The notes: generated from the sequence alone by a model not told the origin. A stretch of 5,671 bases of DNA from Syntrophobacteria bacterium (GCA_029289015.1 JARFUL010000211.1:1-5671), one strand, 5' to 3'; shown: positions 1 to 5,671, numbered from the stretch's first letter. Numbers and translations: made by a program.

Positions 1-573
1 GATGGTGATGTGGTTGTCGTCGTAGAGATAGATGATCTTGCCCAGGGAGAACCTCCCCGCGAGGGACGCGGCCTCCGACGCGACCCCCTCCATCAGGTCG
101 CCGTCGGACACGATGGCATAGGTGTAGTGGTCCACGAGCTCATGGCCCTCCCTGTTGTAGCAGGAGGCCATGAACCTCTCGGCCAGGGCCATGCCCACCC
201 CCATGCCGAACCCCTGGCCCAGGGGCCCGGTGGTGGCCTCCACCCCGGGGGTGTCGCCAAACTCCGGGTGGCCCGGGGTCTTGGACTCCCACTGGCGGAA
301 GTTCTTTATCTCGTCAAGGGAGAGCTCGTAGCCCGTGAGGTACAAGAGCGCATAGAGGAGCGCGGACCCGTGGCCTGCGGAGAGGATGAACCGGTCCCTG
401 TCGGGCCAATTTGGGTTCTTTGGGTTGTGCCTGAGGAACTTTGTCCACAGCGTGTAGGCCATGGGCGCGGCGCCCATGGGCATGCCCGGGTGGCCGGAGT
501 TGGCCTTTTGCACCATGTCGATCGCGAGCATCCGGATGGTGTTGATTGAGATCCTGTCGAGGTCCGTAGCCAT
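1..573 (-). CDS. tkt: Transketolase, N-terminal part (cut by left window edge)
   Basis: Thiamine-diphosphate enzyme of the non-oxidative pentose phosphate pathway and Calvin cycle, cytosolic, moving two-carbon ketol units between sugar phosphates. The first 191 residues of an enzyme usually about 660 residues long are visible; the rest lies beyond the left edge. Seen: SGHPGMPMG at 26-34, SAGHGS at 65-70, TPGHPE at 99-104, GPLGQG at 116-121, SDGDLMEG at 156-163 (D157 as the expected Mg ligand) and DDN at 185-187 (N187 the second Mg ligand). The conserved catalytic and cofactor-contacting histidines are H28, H68 and H102. The ATG start at 571-573 is the usual one for the family; an AAAGGA about 11 bases upstream is a modest ribosome site. 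It begins 44 bases after the oxidoreductase stop, so it may be co-transcribed with it, although its function is housekeeping. Identity is certain; the symbol is generic. Confidence 0.96.
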   Translation of the reverse strand, partial: MATDLDRISINTIRMLAIDMVQKANSGHPGMPMGAAPMAYTLWTKFLRHNPKNPNWPDRDRFILSAGHGSALLYALLYLTGYELSLDEIKNFRQWESKTPGHPEFGDTPGVEATTGPLGQGFGMGVGMALAERFMASCYNREGHELVDHYTYAIVSDGDLMEGVASEAASLAGRFSLGKIIYLYDDNHITI

Positions 574-617
574 TTCGCCCGAATTCCTTTCCCCCGAAAT
601 CATCGAGACTTCCGAGG

Positions 618-2138
618 CTACCTGGTGAAGGCAAGCCAGCGGGTAAACATATCTTTTATAAACGGTGTAAGCCTGGTGCGGCTGTACGCGTCGGCCACCC
701 TCTTTATGGCCTCGGCCTGGGTGGGATACGGGTGAATCACCCCACTCAGGATTTTTAGCCCCACCCCGCCCACGATTGCAAGGGTTATCTCGCTTATCAT
801 CTCCCCCGCGTGGCTGGCAACGATGGTCGCGCCCAGGATCTCGTCGGTCCCCCTTTTGACGTGCACCTTGACGAACCCCTCGGCCTCGCCGTTAAGGAGC
901 GCCCGGTCCACGTCGCGCATCTCTACGAAGAAGGTCTCCACCTCCAGCCCCAGGGCTTTCGCGTCCTTCTCGTACATTCCAACGTGCGCGATCTCGGGGT
1001 CTGTGTAGGTGCACCAGGGCACAGTGAGCGCGCTTAACTTCTTTCTTCCTGCAAACAGAGCGTTCTGGATCACGATGCGCGCGGCCGCGTCCGCGGTGTG
1101 GGTGAACCTGTAGCGCAGGCATACGTCGCCCGCGGCATAGATATTGATATTGGTGGTCCTGAGGCGGTCGTTCACCTTCACCCCGGCCCTCGCGTCGTAT
1201 TCCACGCCCATGGCTTCGAGGCCCAGCCCCTCCACGTTGGGCGCGCGGCCCGCGCCCGCGAGTATCTCGTCCACCTCTAGGGAGCGGGCCTCATCGCCTA
1301 TTTTATAGTGGATGACCTTGCCGGCCTCACTCCTTTCAGCCCTAACGGGGTTCGCGTTCAAAAGGAGCTTTACCCCCTCTCTTATGAACCTTCTTTGCAC
1401 TATCTCGGCCGCGTCCTCGTCCTCCCGGTTCAGTATGTGGGAGTATCTATGGAAGAGCGTTACCTCGGAGCCCAGCCGGTTAAATGTTTGGGCCAGCTCG
1501 CACCCTATGGGCCCGCCGCCGATCACGGCAACGCGTCCCGGCCGCTCGGTGAGGGAGAAGACCGTCTCGTTGGTGAGAAAGCCCGCGTCGTCTATGCCGT
1601 CAATCCTGGGGTTCACCGCGCGCGCGCCCGTCGCGATGACCGCCTTCTTATACCTGAGCTTATGCCTGCCCACAATAACGGTGCTCGGGGGCTCGAACCG
1701 GGCCTCGCCCAGGAACACGTGCACCCCGAACTCCCTGAACCTCTCTGCGGAGTCGTGGGAGCTGATCTCCGCCCGTATCTCGCGCATCCTGGCCATTACC
1801 GCGCCGAAGTCAACCTTTACGTCGCCCGACACCCGGACCCCGAACCTTCCCGCGTCGCGCACCTGCTCCGCGGCCCTTGCGCAGCGGATCATGGCCTTTG
1901 AGGGCACACACCCGAAGTTGAGGCAGTCGCCCCCCATGAAGTGTCTCTCCACCAGGGCCACCTTCGCGCCCAGCCCCGCCGCGCCCGCGGCGGTCACCAG
2001 CCCTGCTGTGCCCGCGCCTATGACCACGAGGTTGTAGCGGTCGAGCGGCTCCGGGTTTACCCAGCCGGGGGGGTGGACGTTATCCACGAGTCTTTGGTTG
2101 TGCCCGTCGGGGGGGAGCATAACGGGAGATTTATTCAT
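618..2138 (-). CDS. MerA-like FAD-dependent pyridine nucleotide-disulfide oxidoreductase
   Basis: Flavoprotein of 506 residues, probably a cytosolic NAD(P)H-dependent disulfide or thiol reductase. Seen: an N-terminal extension (about residues 13-35) with [15 protein letters not shown]-binding GAGTAG at 41-46; the redox pair C72-LNFG-C77; NAD(P)-binding GGGPIG at 207-212; FAD-contacting AAGDV at 335-339; and a C-terminal dimerisation domain with HPYPTQAE at 469-476, H469 and E476 being the expected acid-base pair. The His-Arg after the second NAD strand (230-231) resembles MerA and hints at NADPH. It lacks the N-terminal heavy-metal domain and the C-terminal vicinal cysteines of true mercuric reductases, so mercury reduction is not supported; the substrate is unknown. 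The start is ATG 2136-2138, with AGGAGG nine bases upstream; the open frame continues upstream to 2456, but that part is Arg/Ser/Trp-rich shadow of the TVP38 gene. The gene overlaps the TVP38 gene by 8 bases. Confidence 0.93.
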   Translation of the reverse strand: MNKSPVMLPPDGHNQRLVDNVHPPGWVNPEPLDRYNLVVIGAGTAGLVTAAGAAGLGAKVALVERHFMGGDCLNFGCVPSKAMIRCARAAEQVRDAGRFGVRVSGDVKVDFGAVMARMREIRAEISSHDSAERFREFGVHVFLGEARFEPPSTVIVGRHKLRYKKAVIATGARAVNPRIDGIDDAGFLTNETVFSLTERPGRVAVIGGGPIGCELAQTFNRLGSEVTLFHRYSHILNREDEDAAEIVQRRFIREGVKLLLNANPVRAERSEAGKVIHYKIGDEARSLEVDEILAGAGRAPNVEGLGLEAMGVEYDARAGVKVNDRLRTTNINIYAAGDVCLRYRFTHTADAAARIVIQNALFAGRKKLSALTVPWCTYTDPEIAHVGMYEKDAKALGLEVETFFVEMRDVDRALLNGEAEGFVKVHVKRGTDEILGATIVASHAGEMISEITLAIVGGVGLKILSGVIHPYPTQAEAIKRVADAYSRTRLTPFIKDMFTRWLAFTR

Positions 2139-2880
2139 GGGACGTACCCTCCTTCGCGAACCCTTCGCCCGAGACTGTCTTCTCCTCCTTCTCCCTGAGC
2201 TTTGTGCGCGCGTGGCGCACCAGGAGAGTGAGTATGCCCGCCGCGAGGGCCACCACCCCCACCAGCACCCAGGGCACCTCTCCCTTGGCCAGCCCCTTGA
2301 AGACCGCGTCTGCGCCCACGATGTACAAGACGGTGCCAGGCAGCATGCAGAGCCACGACCAGAACACGTATGTCCAAAAAGGCACCCTGGTGAGTCCAAA
2401 GCCGTAGTTGAGCAGGTTGAAGGGAAAGAGCGGCACCAGCCTCGTGAGCGCGACAATGACCGCGCCGTGCTCCTCGGTGAGCCGGTCGAGCCTCTGGAAC
2501 TTCTCCTTGGTGCCGAGCCACTGGGCCACCGCGTCCCTCGCGAAGTAGCGGCCTATGAGAAACGCGAGGCTCGCGCCCACGGTGGAGGCTATGGAGACGA
2601 GGATCACCCCCACCACCGAGCCGAAGAGCGCGCCCCCCGCGATGGAGATCGCGGAGCCGGGCAGCGCGGCCACCACCGCGACTATGTAGATCGCTATATA
2701 GACCAAAGGCCCCAGCGCGCCCAAAGACTGTATCCAGCCCCGCAGCGCGCCCAGCCGCTCGCCCACGCCGAAGATTTTGGCCAGGACAAGAATCGTGACT
2801 ATGGCCAGGAGGAGCGCGATGGGCCGCCACAGCCCCCGGGCCCCGGCCTTCTTTTCAGTCCGGCTGTTCGCGTGCTCCAT
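2131..2880 (-). CDS. TVP38/TMEM64 family (SNARE-associated, DedA-like) membrane protein
   Basis: Inner-membrane protein of 249 residues. Hydrophobic segments are near residues 19-37, 57-73, 76-98 (re-entrant type), 94-112, 141-158, 168-190 and 201-222, with a charged C-terminal tail (225-249). Family signatures seen: LPGSAISIAGGALFG (73-87), the glycine and small-residue segment ending GRYFARD (110-116), and ALTRLVPLFPFNLLNYGFGLTRV (144-166) with the conserved arginine R147 and the F/N-rich loop. DedA/TVP38 relatives are linked to lipid scrambling and membrane homeostasis; the role of this bacterial subgroup is not settled. The start is ATG 2878-2880, because GGAGG lies eight bases upstream; a GTG at 2893-2895 would add five residues but overlaps that ribosome site. 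The stop overlaps the start of the MerA-like gene (ATGAATAA). Fused versions of these two proteins are known in other bacteria, which suggests a membrane-associated redox pair. Confidence 0.92.
   Translation of the reverse strand: MEHANSRTEKKAGARGLWRPIALLLAIVTILVLAKIFGVGERLGALRGWIQSLGALGPLVYIAIYIVAVVAALPGSAISIAGGALFGSVVGVILVSIASTVGASLAFLIGRYFARDAVAQWLGTKEKFQRLDRLTEEHGAVIVALTRLVPLFPFNLLNYGFGLTRVPFWTYVFWSWLCMLPGTVLYIVGADAVFKGLAKGEVPWVLVGVVALAAGILTLLVRHARTKLREKEEKTVSGEGFAKEGTSHE
2148..2153 (-). promoter_or_regulatory. Shine-Dalgarno fixing the start of the MerA-like gene
   Basis: AGGAGG on the minus strand, nine bases before ATG 2136-2138 and inside the end of the TVP38 reading frame. It decides against the upstream in-frame start at 2456 and against the downstream Met at 2118-2120. 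Confidence 0.8.
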
Positions 2881-2888
2881 AATATTTG

Positions 2889-2893
2889 CCTCC
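2889..2893 (-). promoter_or_regulatory. Shine-Dalgarno fixing the TVP38 start
   Basis: GGAGG on the minus strand, eight bases before ATG 2878-2880. It selects that ATG over the in-frame GTG at 2893-2895, which overlaps it. Confidence 0.75.
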
Positions 2894-2912
2894 ACGGGAG
2901 AATTCCCCCGTG
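2893..2912. promoter_or_regulatory. 20-bp near-perfect palindrome before the TVP38 gene (candidate operator)
   Basis: CACGGGAGAATTCCCCCGTG pairs with its own reverse complement at 9 of 10 base pairs, with one mismatch (2899/2906) and no spacer. It abuts the Shine-Dalgarno of the TVP38 gene. A second dyad, TTTGG-N7-CCAAA, lies just upstream at 2920-2936. The symmetry suits a dimeric repressor site; as RNA it could fold as CACGGG/CCCGUG beside the ribosome site. I recognise no named regulator and see no convincing -35/-10 pair in 2913-3029. Confidence 0.35.
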
Positions 2913-2988
2913 TCTATCTTTTGGCTGGTGTCCAAACCATAGCTTGCGCCTTGGGACATCGGCGCTTCTGTAATCCTGCCGAGCGGCG

Positions 2989-3004
2989 GGACCGGAAATG
3001 GTCC
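2989..3004. other. Small inverted repeat downstream of the arsS-type gene
   Basis: GGACC-N6-GGTCC, a 5-bp stem about 26 bases after the UAG stop of the radical SAM gene. It has no following T-run on the minus strand, so it is not a convincing intrinsic terminator. Read-through into the TVP38 gene is possible. Confidence 0.25.
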
Positions 3005-3021
3005 ACTGCCCCCAATGTCCC

Positions 3022-3036
3022 GGCCTATCCTAGGCC
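3022..3036 (-). promoter_or_regulatory. Candidate bacterial SECIS hairpin for UGA recoding
   Basis: On the minus strand GGCCUA-GGA-UAGGCC forms a 6-bp perfect stem with a 3-base loop that begins with G. Twenty bases separate the UGA (3051-3053) from the first loop base. Known bacterial SECIS elements, such as that of E. coli fdhF, place a small apical loop with a G in its first positions at roughly this distance, where SelB binds. The UAG stop of the extended frame (3030-3032) falls in the 5' arm and first loop base. The stem is short and unlinked to a U-tract, so a terminator is less likely. Confidence 0.6.
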
Positions 3037-4046
3037 TCGATGGTCCCCCCTCAGGTGAAGCCCGAGCCCGCGGTGCACGCGTAGCAGTGGTCTCCCGTGG
3101 CTATGGGAAGTCCCTCCTCCGGCGGGCCGGCCATCTCGGAGACGTGCCTCTTTCGCCCGCCCAGGTAGAGCCCCCTGGCCAGGTTGAAGTCGCAGTCGAA
3201 GAGAAAGCCGTCCCAGGAGACCGAGACCAGCGACCTGCACATGAGCCCGTCGATGGTGCACGGGTTGAAGCTGGACGCGAGCCTGTGCACGTATTCATCA
3301 ATGTTGCCTGACTCCTTGAGCCAGGACAAAAACCTTCCCAGGGGGACGTTGGCGAAGGTGTAGAGGTTGTTGAACACTATGCCCCACCTGCGCTTGAGGT
3401 CCCTCTTGAACCTCTCCTCCACCTGCTTCTGGGAGTTGGGAAGGAACGCGCCCGGGGGGCTGGAGACGAAGTCGAGCTCCAGGCGGCCTCCCTCCTGGCC
3501 GTAGCCCAGGTCGTTGAGCCTCTTGAGCATGGCTATGGACCTGTCGTAGACCCCGGCCCCCCTCTGGGAGTCGGTCTGGCCCTTCTTGGTGGCCGGAAGC
3601 GAGGCCACGATCACCACGTTAAGCTCTTTTAAAAGCTCAAGGAGGTCGTCGGAATCGGTCTCCCCCAGCGCGGTGAGGTTCGAGCGCAGCATCACGCGGT
3701 CGGTGAGGGGAGCGATGCTCTCGATGAACTGCCCGAGGTTCGGGTTCATCTCCGGCGCGCCTCCGGTGATGTCTACGGTGGAAAAGCGGAACCTCCCGGC
3801 CCAGCCCGCGACCTCGTCCATGGTCTCTTTGCTCATGACCTCTCGCCGCGTGGGCCCGGCCTCCAGGTGGCAGTGGCGGCAGGCCTGGTTGCACAGAAGC
3901 CCCACGCTTACCTGCAGCGTGTCCGTGATCCCCCTTCTCAGCTCGAGGTCGTGCCTGGCCAGGGTGGACGAGAAGGGCTCCACGGGCGCGGGGCCCCGCT
4001 CCCGGTGGTTGGAACTCTTGTTGTTGGAAGGAGCAGCGGTGCTCAT
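3030..4046 (-). CDS. arsS: ArsS-type arsenosugar-biosynthesis radical SAM protein, probable selenoprotein (UGA recoded at 3051-3053)
   Basis: Cytosolic radical SAM enzyme; the ArsS family is associated with arsenosugar formation downstream of arsenic methylation. Seen: a polar N-terminal tail (1-40); the [4Fe-4S]/SAM motif C52-NQA-C56-RH-C59; GGAPE at 95-99; and a C-terminal Cys-rich domain (DUF3641 type) with NPC263, C270, DCDFN at 284-288 (C285) and HCYACTAGSGFT at 320-331 (C321, C324). The standard-code frame stops at residue 331 with UGA 3051-3053. The family tail, as I recall it, continues with Cys or Sec then GG, and reading UGA as Sec gives U332-GGTIEA followed by UAG 3030-3032, 338 residues in all. 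A SECIS-like hairpin follows the UGA. Start ATG 4044-4046 has AAGGTGG just upstream, 13 bases after the AhpD-like stop, so the two form an operon. If UGA is a true stop, the gene ends at 3051. No arsM is in the window. Confidence 0.88.
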
Positions 4047-4059
4047 ATGCCCACCTTCG

Positions 4060-4392
4060 CTACATGGAGAGCTTCTTCGCGATCCTGCGAAGCTGGACGC
4101 CGTGGACCAGGGACGCGCCCCCCCTGATCGCGGTCACCACGTGGATGGCCTCGGTCATCTCCGCCAAGTCGGCCCCCTTCTCCAGGCAGGCCCGGGTATA
4201 TGCGTCGATGCAGTAGGGGCACTGGACCGTGTGGGCCACCGCAAGACCTATGAGCGCCTTCTCCCTCTCGGTGAGGTCGCCCTCGGAGAATACGGCCGCG
4301 TAGTAATCGAAGAACTTCTTGGCCAGCTCCGGGGCCTCCTCCCCGATCTCCTCGAACTTTGCCAGGTCGTCCGGGTCGTAATACGTTCTCAC
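4060..4392 (-). CDS. AhpD/carboxymuconolactone-decarboxylase-like protein, arsenosugar-associated peroxidase-like
   Basis: Small all-helical protein of 110 residues with a CMD/AhpD fold, likely cytosolic and oligomeric. Seen: EREKALIGLAVAH (42-54) followed by C58-PY-C61, the CxxC redox pair, and a C-terminal RGGASLVHG (90-98). In AhpD the second Cys is followed four residues later by a His; here that position is Tyr65, so the proton-relay of classical AhpD is not complete. A protein of this kind next to ArsS is annotated in other genomes as arsenosugar biosynthesis-associated and peroxidase-like; the reaction is not established. It is first in a two-gene operon, 13 bases before arsS. The start is GTG 4390-4392, chosen because AGGAGG lies six bases upstream and there is no earlier in-frame start with a ribosome site. 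It might recycle a thiol or Sec on ArsS (inference). Confidence 0.9.
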   Translation of the reverse strand: MRTYYDPDDLAKFEEIGEEAPELAKKFFDYYAAVFSEGDLTEREKALIGLAVAHTVQCPYCIDAYTRACLEKGADLAEMTEAIHVVTAIRGGASLVHGVQLRRIAKKLSM

Positions 4393-4398
4393 CTTTCG

Positions 4399-4404
4399 CC
4401 TCCT
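4399..4404 (-). promoter_or_regulatory. Shine-Dalgarno fixing the GTG start of the AhpD-like gene
   Basis: AGGAGG on the minus strand, six bases before GTG 4390-4392. This perfect anti-16S match at ideal spacing justifies the non-ATG start. Confidence 0.8.
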
Positions 4405-4415
4405 GAAATGTTTTC

Positions 4416-4522
4416 CTCTAGCAAGTTAGAGTCCCTTTGCCCCCCGAATCCTTACCTAGCATGAGCTATAGCCGCTCGGGGTGAGGTGTGGATATTGAAG
4501 CCTGGCGCGGGAAGGGGACTCT
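4416..4522 (-). promoter_or_regulatory. Possible structured 5' leader with alternative stems
   Basis: On the minus strand AGAGTCCC (4515-4522) can pair with GGGACTCT (4428-4435), enclosing a second stem CCCCGA/TCGGGG (4476-4481 with 4442-4447). The 3' arm of the outer stem overlaps a local hairpin CTCTA/TAGAG (4427-4431 with 4416-4420), so outer stem and hairpin exclude one another. The hairpin ends 11 bases before the AGGAGG. This resembles a switch or attenuator, but it matches no riboswitch class I know and short complements arise by chance in GC-rich DNA. Confidence 0.25.
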
Positions 4523-4541
4523 GGCCATTCCTGGCGCCCGG

Positions 4542-4613
4542 TGTCAACAGCTGGACAATTAAAATGCAGGATCGAGGGTCCGGTCCGGCAAGCTGTTCTG
4601 TTATTCAAGTATA
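4542..4613 (-). promoter_or_regulatory. Weak promoter elements upstream of the AhpD-like/arsS operon
   Basis: Two unpaired elements are seen on the minus strand: TATACT at 4608-4613, a good -10 with no matching -35 at 16-18 bases, and TTGACA at 4542-4547, a perfect -35 whose best -10 at 18 bases is only CAGAGT. Either could serve with an activator. Neither is a full sigma-70 promoter. Confidence 0.2.
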
Positions 4614-4705
4614 TTGCACGGGGCCGCGGATTTCTACGCAGGGTCTTCCTTTCGAGGTTTTTCGAGGGCTTAGGCGCGCGGCCCGCCACGGGGTCTCTCC
4701 CGGGC

Positions 4706-5671
4706 TCAGGAGACCTCGCTCCCCGGGTCCACATCCGAGTCGGTGGTGAGAAGGGAAAAACCTTCCTTTCCAGAAGCTGCCAGCACCATGCCGGAGGACT
4801 CCACCCCCATGATTTTGACGGGCTTTAGGTTAGCAGCCACCACCACCCGCCTGCCCACCAACTCTTCCGGCTCGTAGTCCCGGGCTATGCCGGCCACAAT
4901 CTGGCGCACCTCTCCCAGGTCCACCGTGAGCTTGAGGAGCTTCTTGGCCCCTTTGATCCTCTGGGCGGACTTTACAACCCCCACCTTGAGCTTAACTCTG
5001 GAGAACTCCTCGAAGCTAACCTGGTCCTCCGCGTCCTTCATGGGCTCTTGCTCCTTTGGGGTCTCTGGCTCCTCTTCCTTCTTGAGCTCAACCCTGGGGA
5101 AGAGCGCGTCCGGCCTTTTGAGGGCATTCCCCGGCGCAAGTCTCCCGGGCCCCGCGTCCCGGGCCAGCCTCAGGTCGTCCACCGGTTTCTCTATGCCCAG
5201 CGCACCGAGAATCTTCCCCGCGGTCACGGGCATCACCGGGCTTATGAGCACCGCGATGGAGTTGAGCGCGTCCAAGAGGGTGTAGATGACCCGACTCAGC
5301 CGCGCGCGGCCGCCCGGGTCCTTGGCCAGGTTGAAGGGCTCGGTCTCGGCAACGTAGCGGTTCACGCTGTCGAGGTACTCCCAGAGCGCGATGAGCCCCT
5401 TGTGGAACGCGAGCTCGCCCATATCCTCGTTGTATGCGCGAATGGTCCTTTCCAGCGCGGCGGTAAGGTCTTGGTCTATCTCTTCGGCCTCTCCTTCTGC
5501 CGCGGGGACCTTGCCGTGGAAGTAATTCACCGCCATGGCCAGAACCCGGCTCACCAGGTTGCCCAGGTTGTTGGCCAGGTCCGCGTTGTAGCGGCCCACC
5601 AGCGCGTCCTCGTTGAAGGACGCGTCCAGGCCGAAGGACATCTCCCTCAGATACTTTCTCATGAGGGAGAT
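4706..5671 (-). CDS. metG: Methionyl-tRNA synthetase, C-terminal part (5' end beyond right edge)
   Basis: Charges initiator and elongator tRNA with methionine in the cytosol. The last 321 residues are visible; the catalytic HIGH and KMSKS regions lie off the right edge. Seen: the junction into the anticodon-binding helical domain (SFGLDASFNEDALVGRYN and DLANNLGNLVSR, about residues 12-42); the anticodon loop region NRYVAETEPFNLAKD (about 104-118), where Phe stands in place of the Trp (W461) of the E. coli enzyme; an acidic Glu/Pro-rich linker (about 193-215); and a C-terminal tRNA-binding OB domain of the Trbp111 type (about 225-321) with VGVVKSAQRI, QIVAGIA, VVVAANLKP and GMVLAAS. The OB domain normally makes the enzyme a dimer. 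The Met at 5660-5662 is internal, because the frame stays open to the window end and family similarity continues across it. The gene ends at TGA 4706-4708 with no clear terminator. Confidence 0.96.
   Translation of the reverse strand: MSLMRKYLREMSFGLDASFNEDALVGRYNADLANNLGNLVSRVLAMAVNYFHGKVPAAEGEAEEIDQDLTAALERTIRAYNEDMGELAFHKGLIALWEYLDSVNRYVAETEPFNLAKDPGGRARLSRVIYTLLDALNSIAVLISPVMPVTAGKILGALGIEKPVDDLRLARDAGPGRLAPGNALKRPDALFPRVELKKEEEPETPKEQEPMKDAEDQVSFEEFSRVKLKVGVVKSAQRIKGAKKLLKLTVDLGEVRQIVAGIARDYEPEELVGRRVVVAANLKPVKIMGVESSGMVLAASGKEGFSLLTTDSDVDPGSEVS

Larger units (their letters stand above)
4393..4705. other. 313-base non-coding leader between metG and the AhpD-like gene
   Basis: No gene is supported here. 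The stretch is richer in A/T around 4555-4620 than its flanks. It contains a TTGACA (minus, 4542-4547), a TATACT (minus, 4608-4613), several inverted repeats between 4416 and 4522, a direct repeat of CCTGGCGC (4501-4508 and 4530-4537), and a repeated CGAGG around a T5 run (4632-4650). GCCCG/CGGGC just after the metG stop (4681-4705) could form a weak stem without a T-run on the minus strand. It most likely holds the promoter and 5' leader of the AhpD-like/arsS operon. Confidence 0.6.

Noticed and set aside
1312..2037. Plus-strand open frame of 241 codons, and an overlapping one at 1308-1901
   Set aside because: Both are antisense shadows of the MerA-like gene, whose cofactor motifs are continuous on the minus strand.
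2139..2456. N-terminal extension of the MerA-like frame by 106 codons
   Set aside because: The Trp/Arg/Ser/Cys-rich translation is the shadow of the TVP38 gene, and a strong Shine-Dalgarno marks the start at 2138.
2098..2973. Long plus-strand open frame of 291 codons
   Set aside because: It lies opposite the TVP38 gene, is full of Arg/His/Pro/Glu low-complexity typical of antisense GC-rich DNA, and has no family motif.
3022..3036. Intrinsic terminator for the arsS-type gene
   Set aside because: The stem is perfect but is followed by GGGACATTGGGG on the minus strand, with no U-tract; the SECIS reading fits better.
3586..4464. Plus-strand open frame of 292 codons
   Set aside because: It is antisense to both arsS and the AhpD-like gene and has no recognisable domain.
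4428..4482. tRNA or tRNA-like gene in the leader
   Set aside because: No 7-bp acceptor stem with a T-arm GTTCNA-type loop and anticodon arm could be assembled.
4501..4537. Direct repeat CCTGGCGC twice, 29 bases apart
   Set aside because: Eight bases in GC-rich DNA; no further copies and no mobile-element context.
4456..4734. Minus-strand open frame of 92 codons spanning the metG end and leader
   Set aside because: It starts inside metG in another frame, has no good ribosome site and no family-like composition.

Overview
This is a GC-rich bacterial segment in which every gene I can support lies on the minus strand, so transcription runs from the right end to the left. In order of transcription: the 3' part of metG (methionyl-tRNA synthetase); a 313-base gap; a small AhpD/carboxymuconolactone-decarboxylase-like gene; an arsS-type radical SAM gene; a gap of about 150 bases; a TVP38/TMEM64 (SNARE-associated/DedA-like) membrane protein gene; a MerA-like flavin disulfide oxidoreductase gene that overlaps it; and the 5' part of a transketolase gene cut by the left edge. 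Strong Shine-Dalgarno sequences fix most of the starts. There are no RNA genes, insertion sequences or CRISPR arrays that I can see.

The centre of interest is the arsS-type gene. Its reading frame meets a UGA at 3051-3053, right after a Cys-rich tail (C321, C324). Homologues, as I recall them, carry a Cys or selenocysteine followed by Gly-Gly at this point. Reading through the UGA gives U-G-G-T-I-E-A and then UAG. A compact hairpin (6 bp stem, GGA loop with G first) sits 20 bases after the UGA, which is the layout of a bacterial SECIS element. I therefore annotate the gene as a probable selenoprotein that ends at 3030, not at 3051. The standard code would lose its last seven residues, including the likely redox residue.

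The neighbours fit a known but poorly understood association. An AhpD-like peroxidase-type protein next to ArsS is the partner linked to arsenosugar (arsenic detoxification) biosynthesis. TVP38/TMEM64 proteins and MerA-like oxidoreductases of this type recur near such rSAM/selenodomain genes and are sometimes fused to one another. Here the two are separate genes that overlap by 8 bases (ATGAATAA), which implies translational coupling. No arsM methyltransferase, arsR or Sec machinery gene lies in the window. metG and tkt look like ordinary housekeeping flanks.

The organism cannot be named from this segment. High GC, a metG with a C-terminal tRNA-binding OB domain, a probable Sec-containing ArsS and the MerA-like/TVP38 pair would suit a Desulfobacterota-like or related environmental lineage. 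That is inference only. Two non-coding stretches deserve attention: the 313-base leader before the AhpD-like gene, with several nested and mutually exclusive base-pairing options, and a 20-bp near-palindrome directly before the Shine-Dalgarno of the TVP38 gene.
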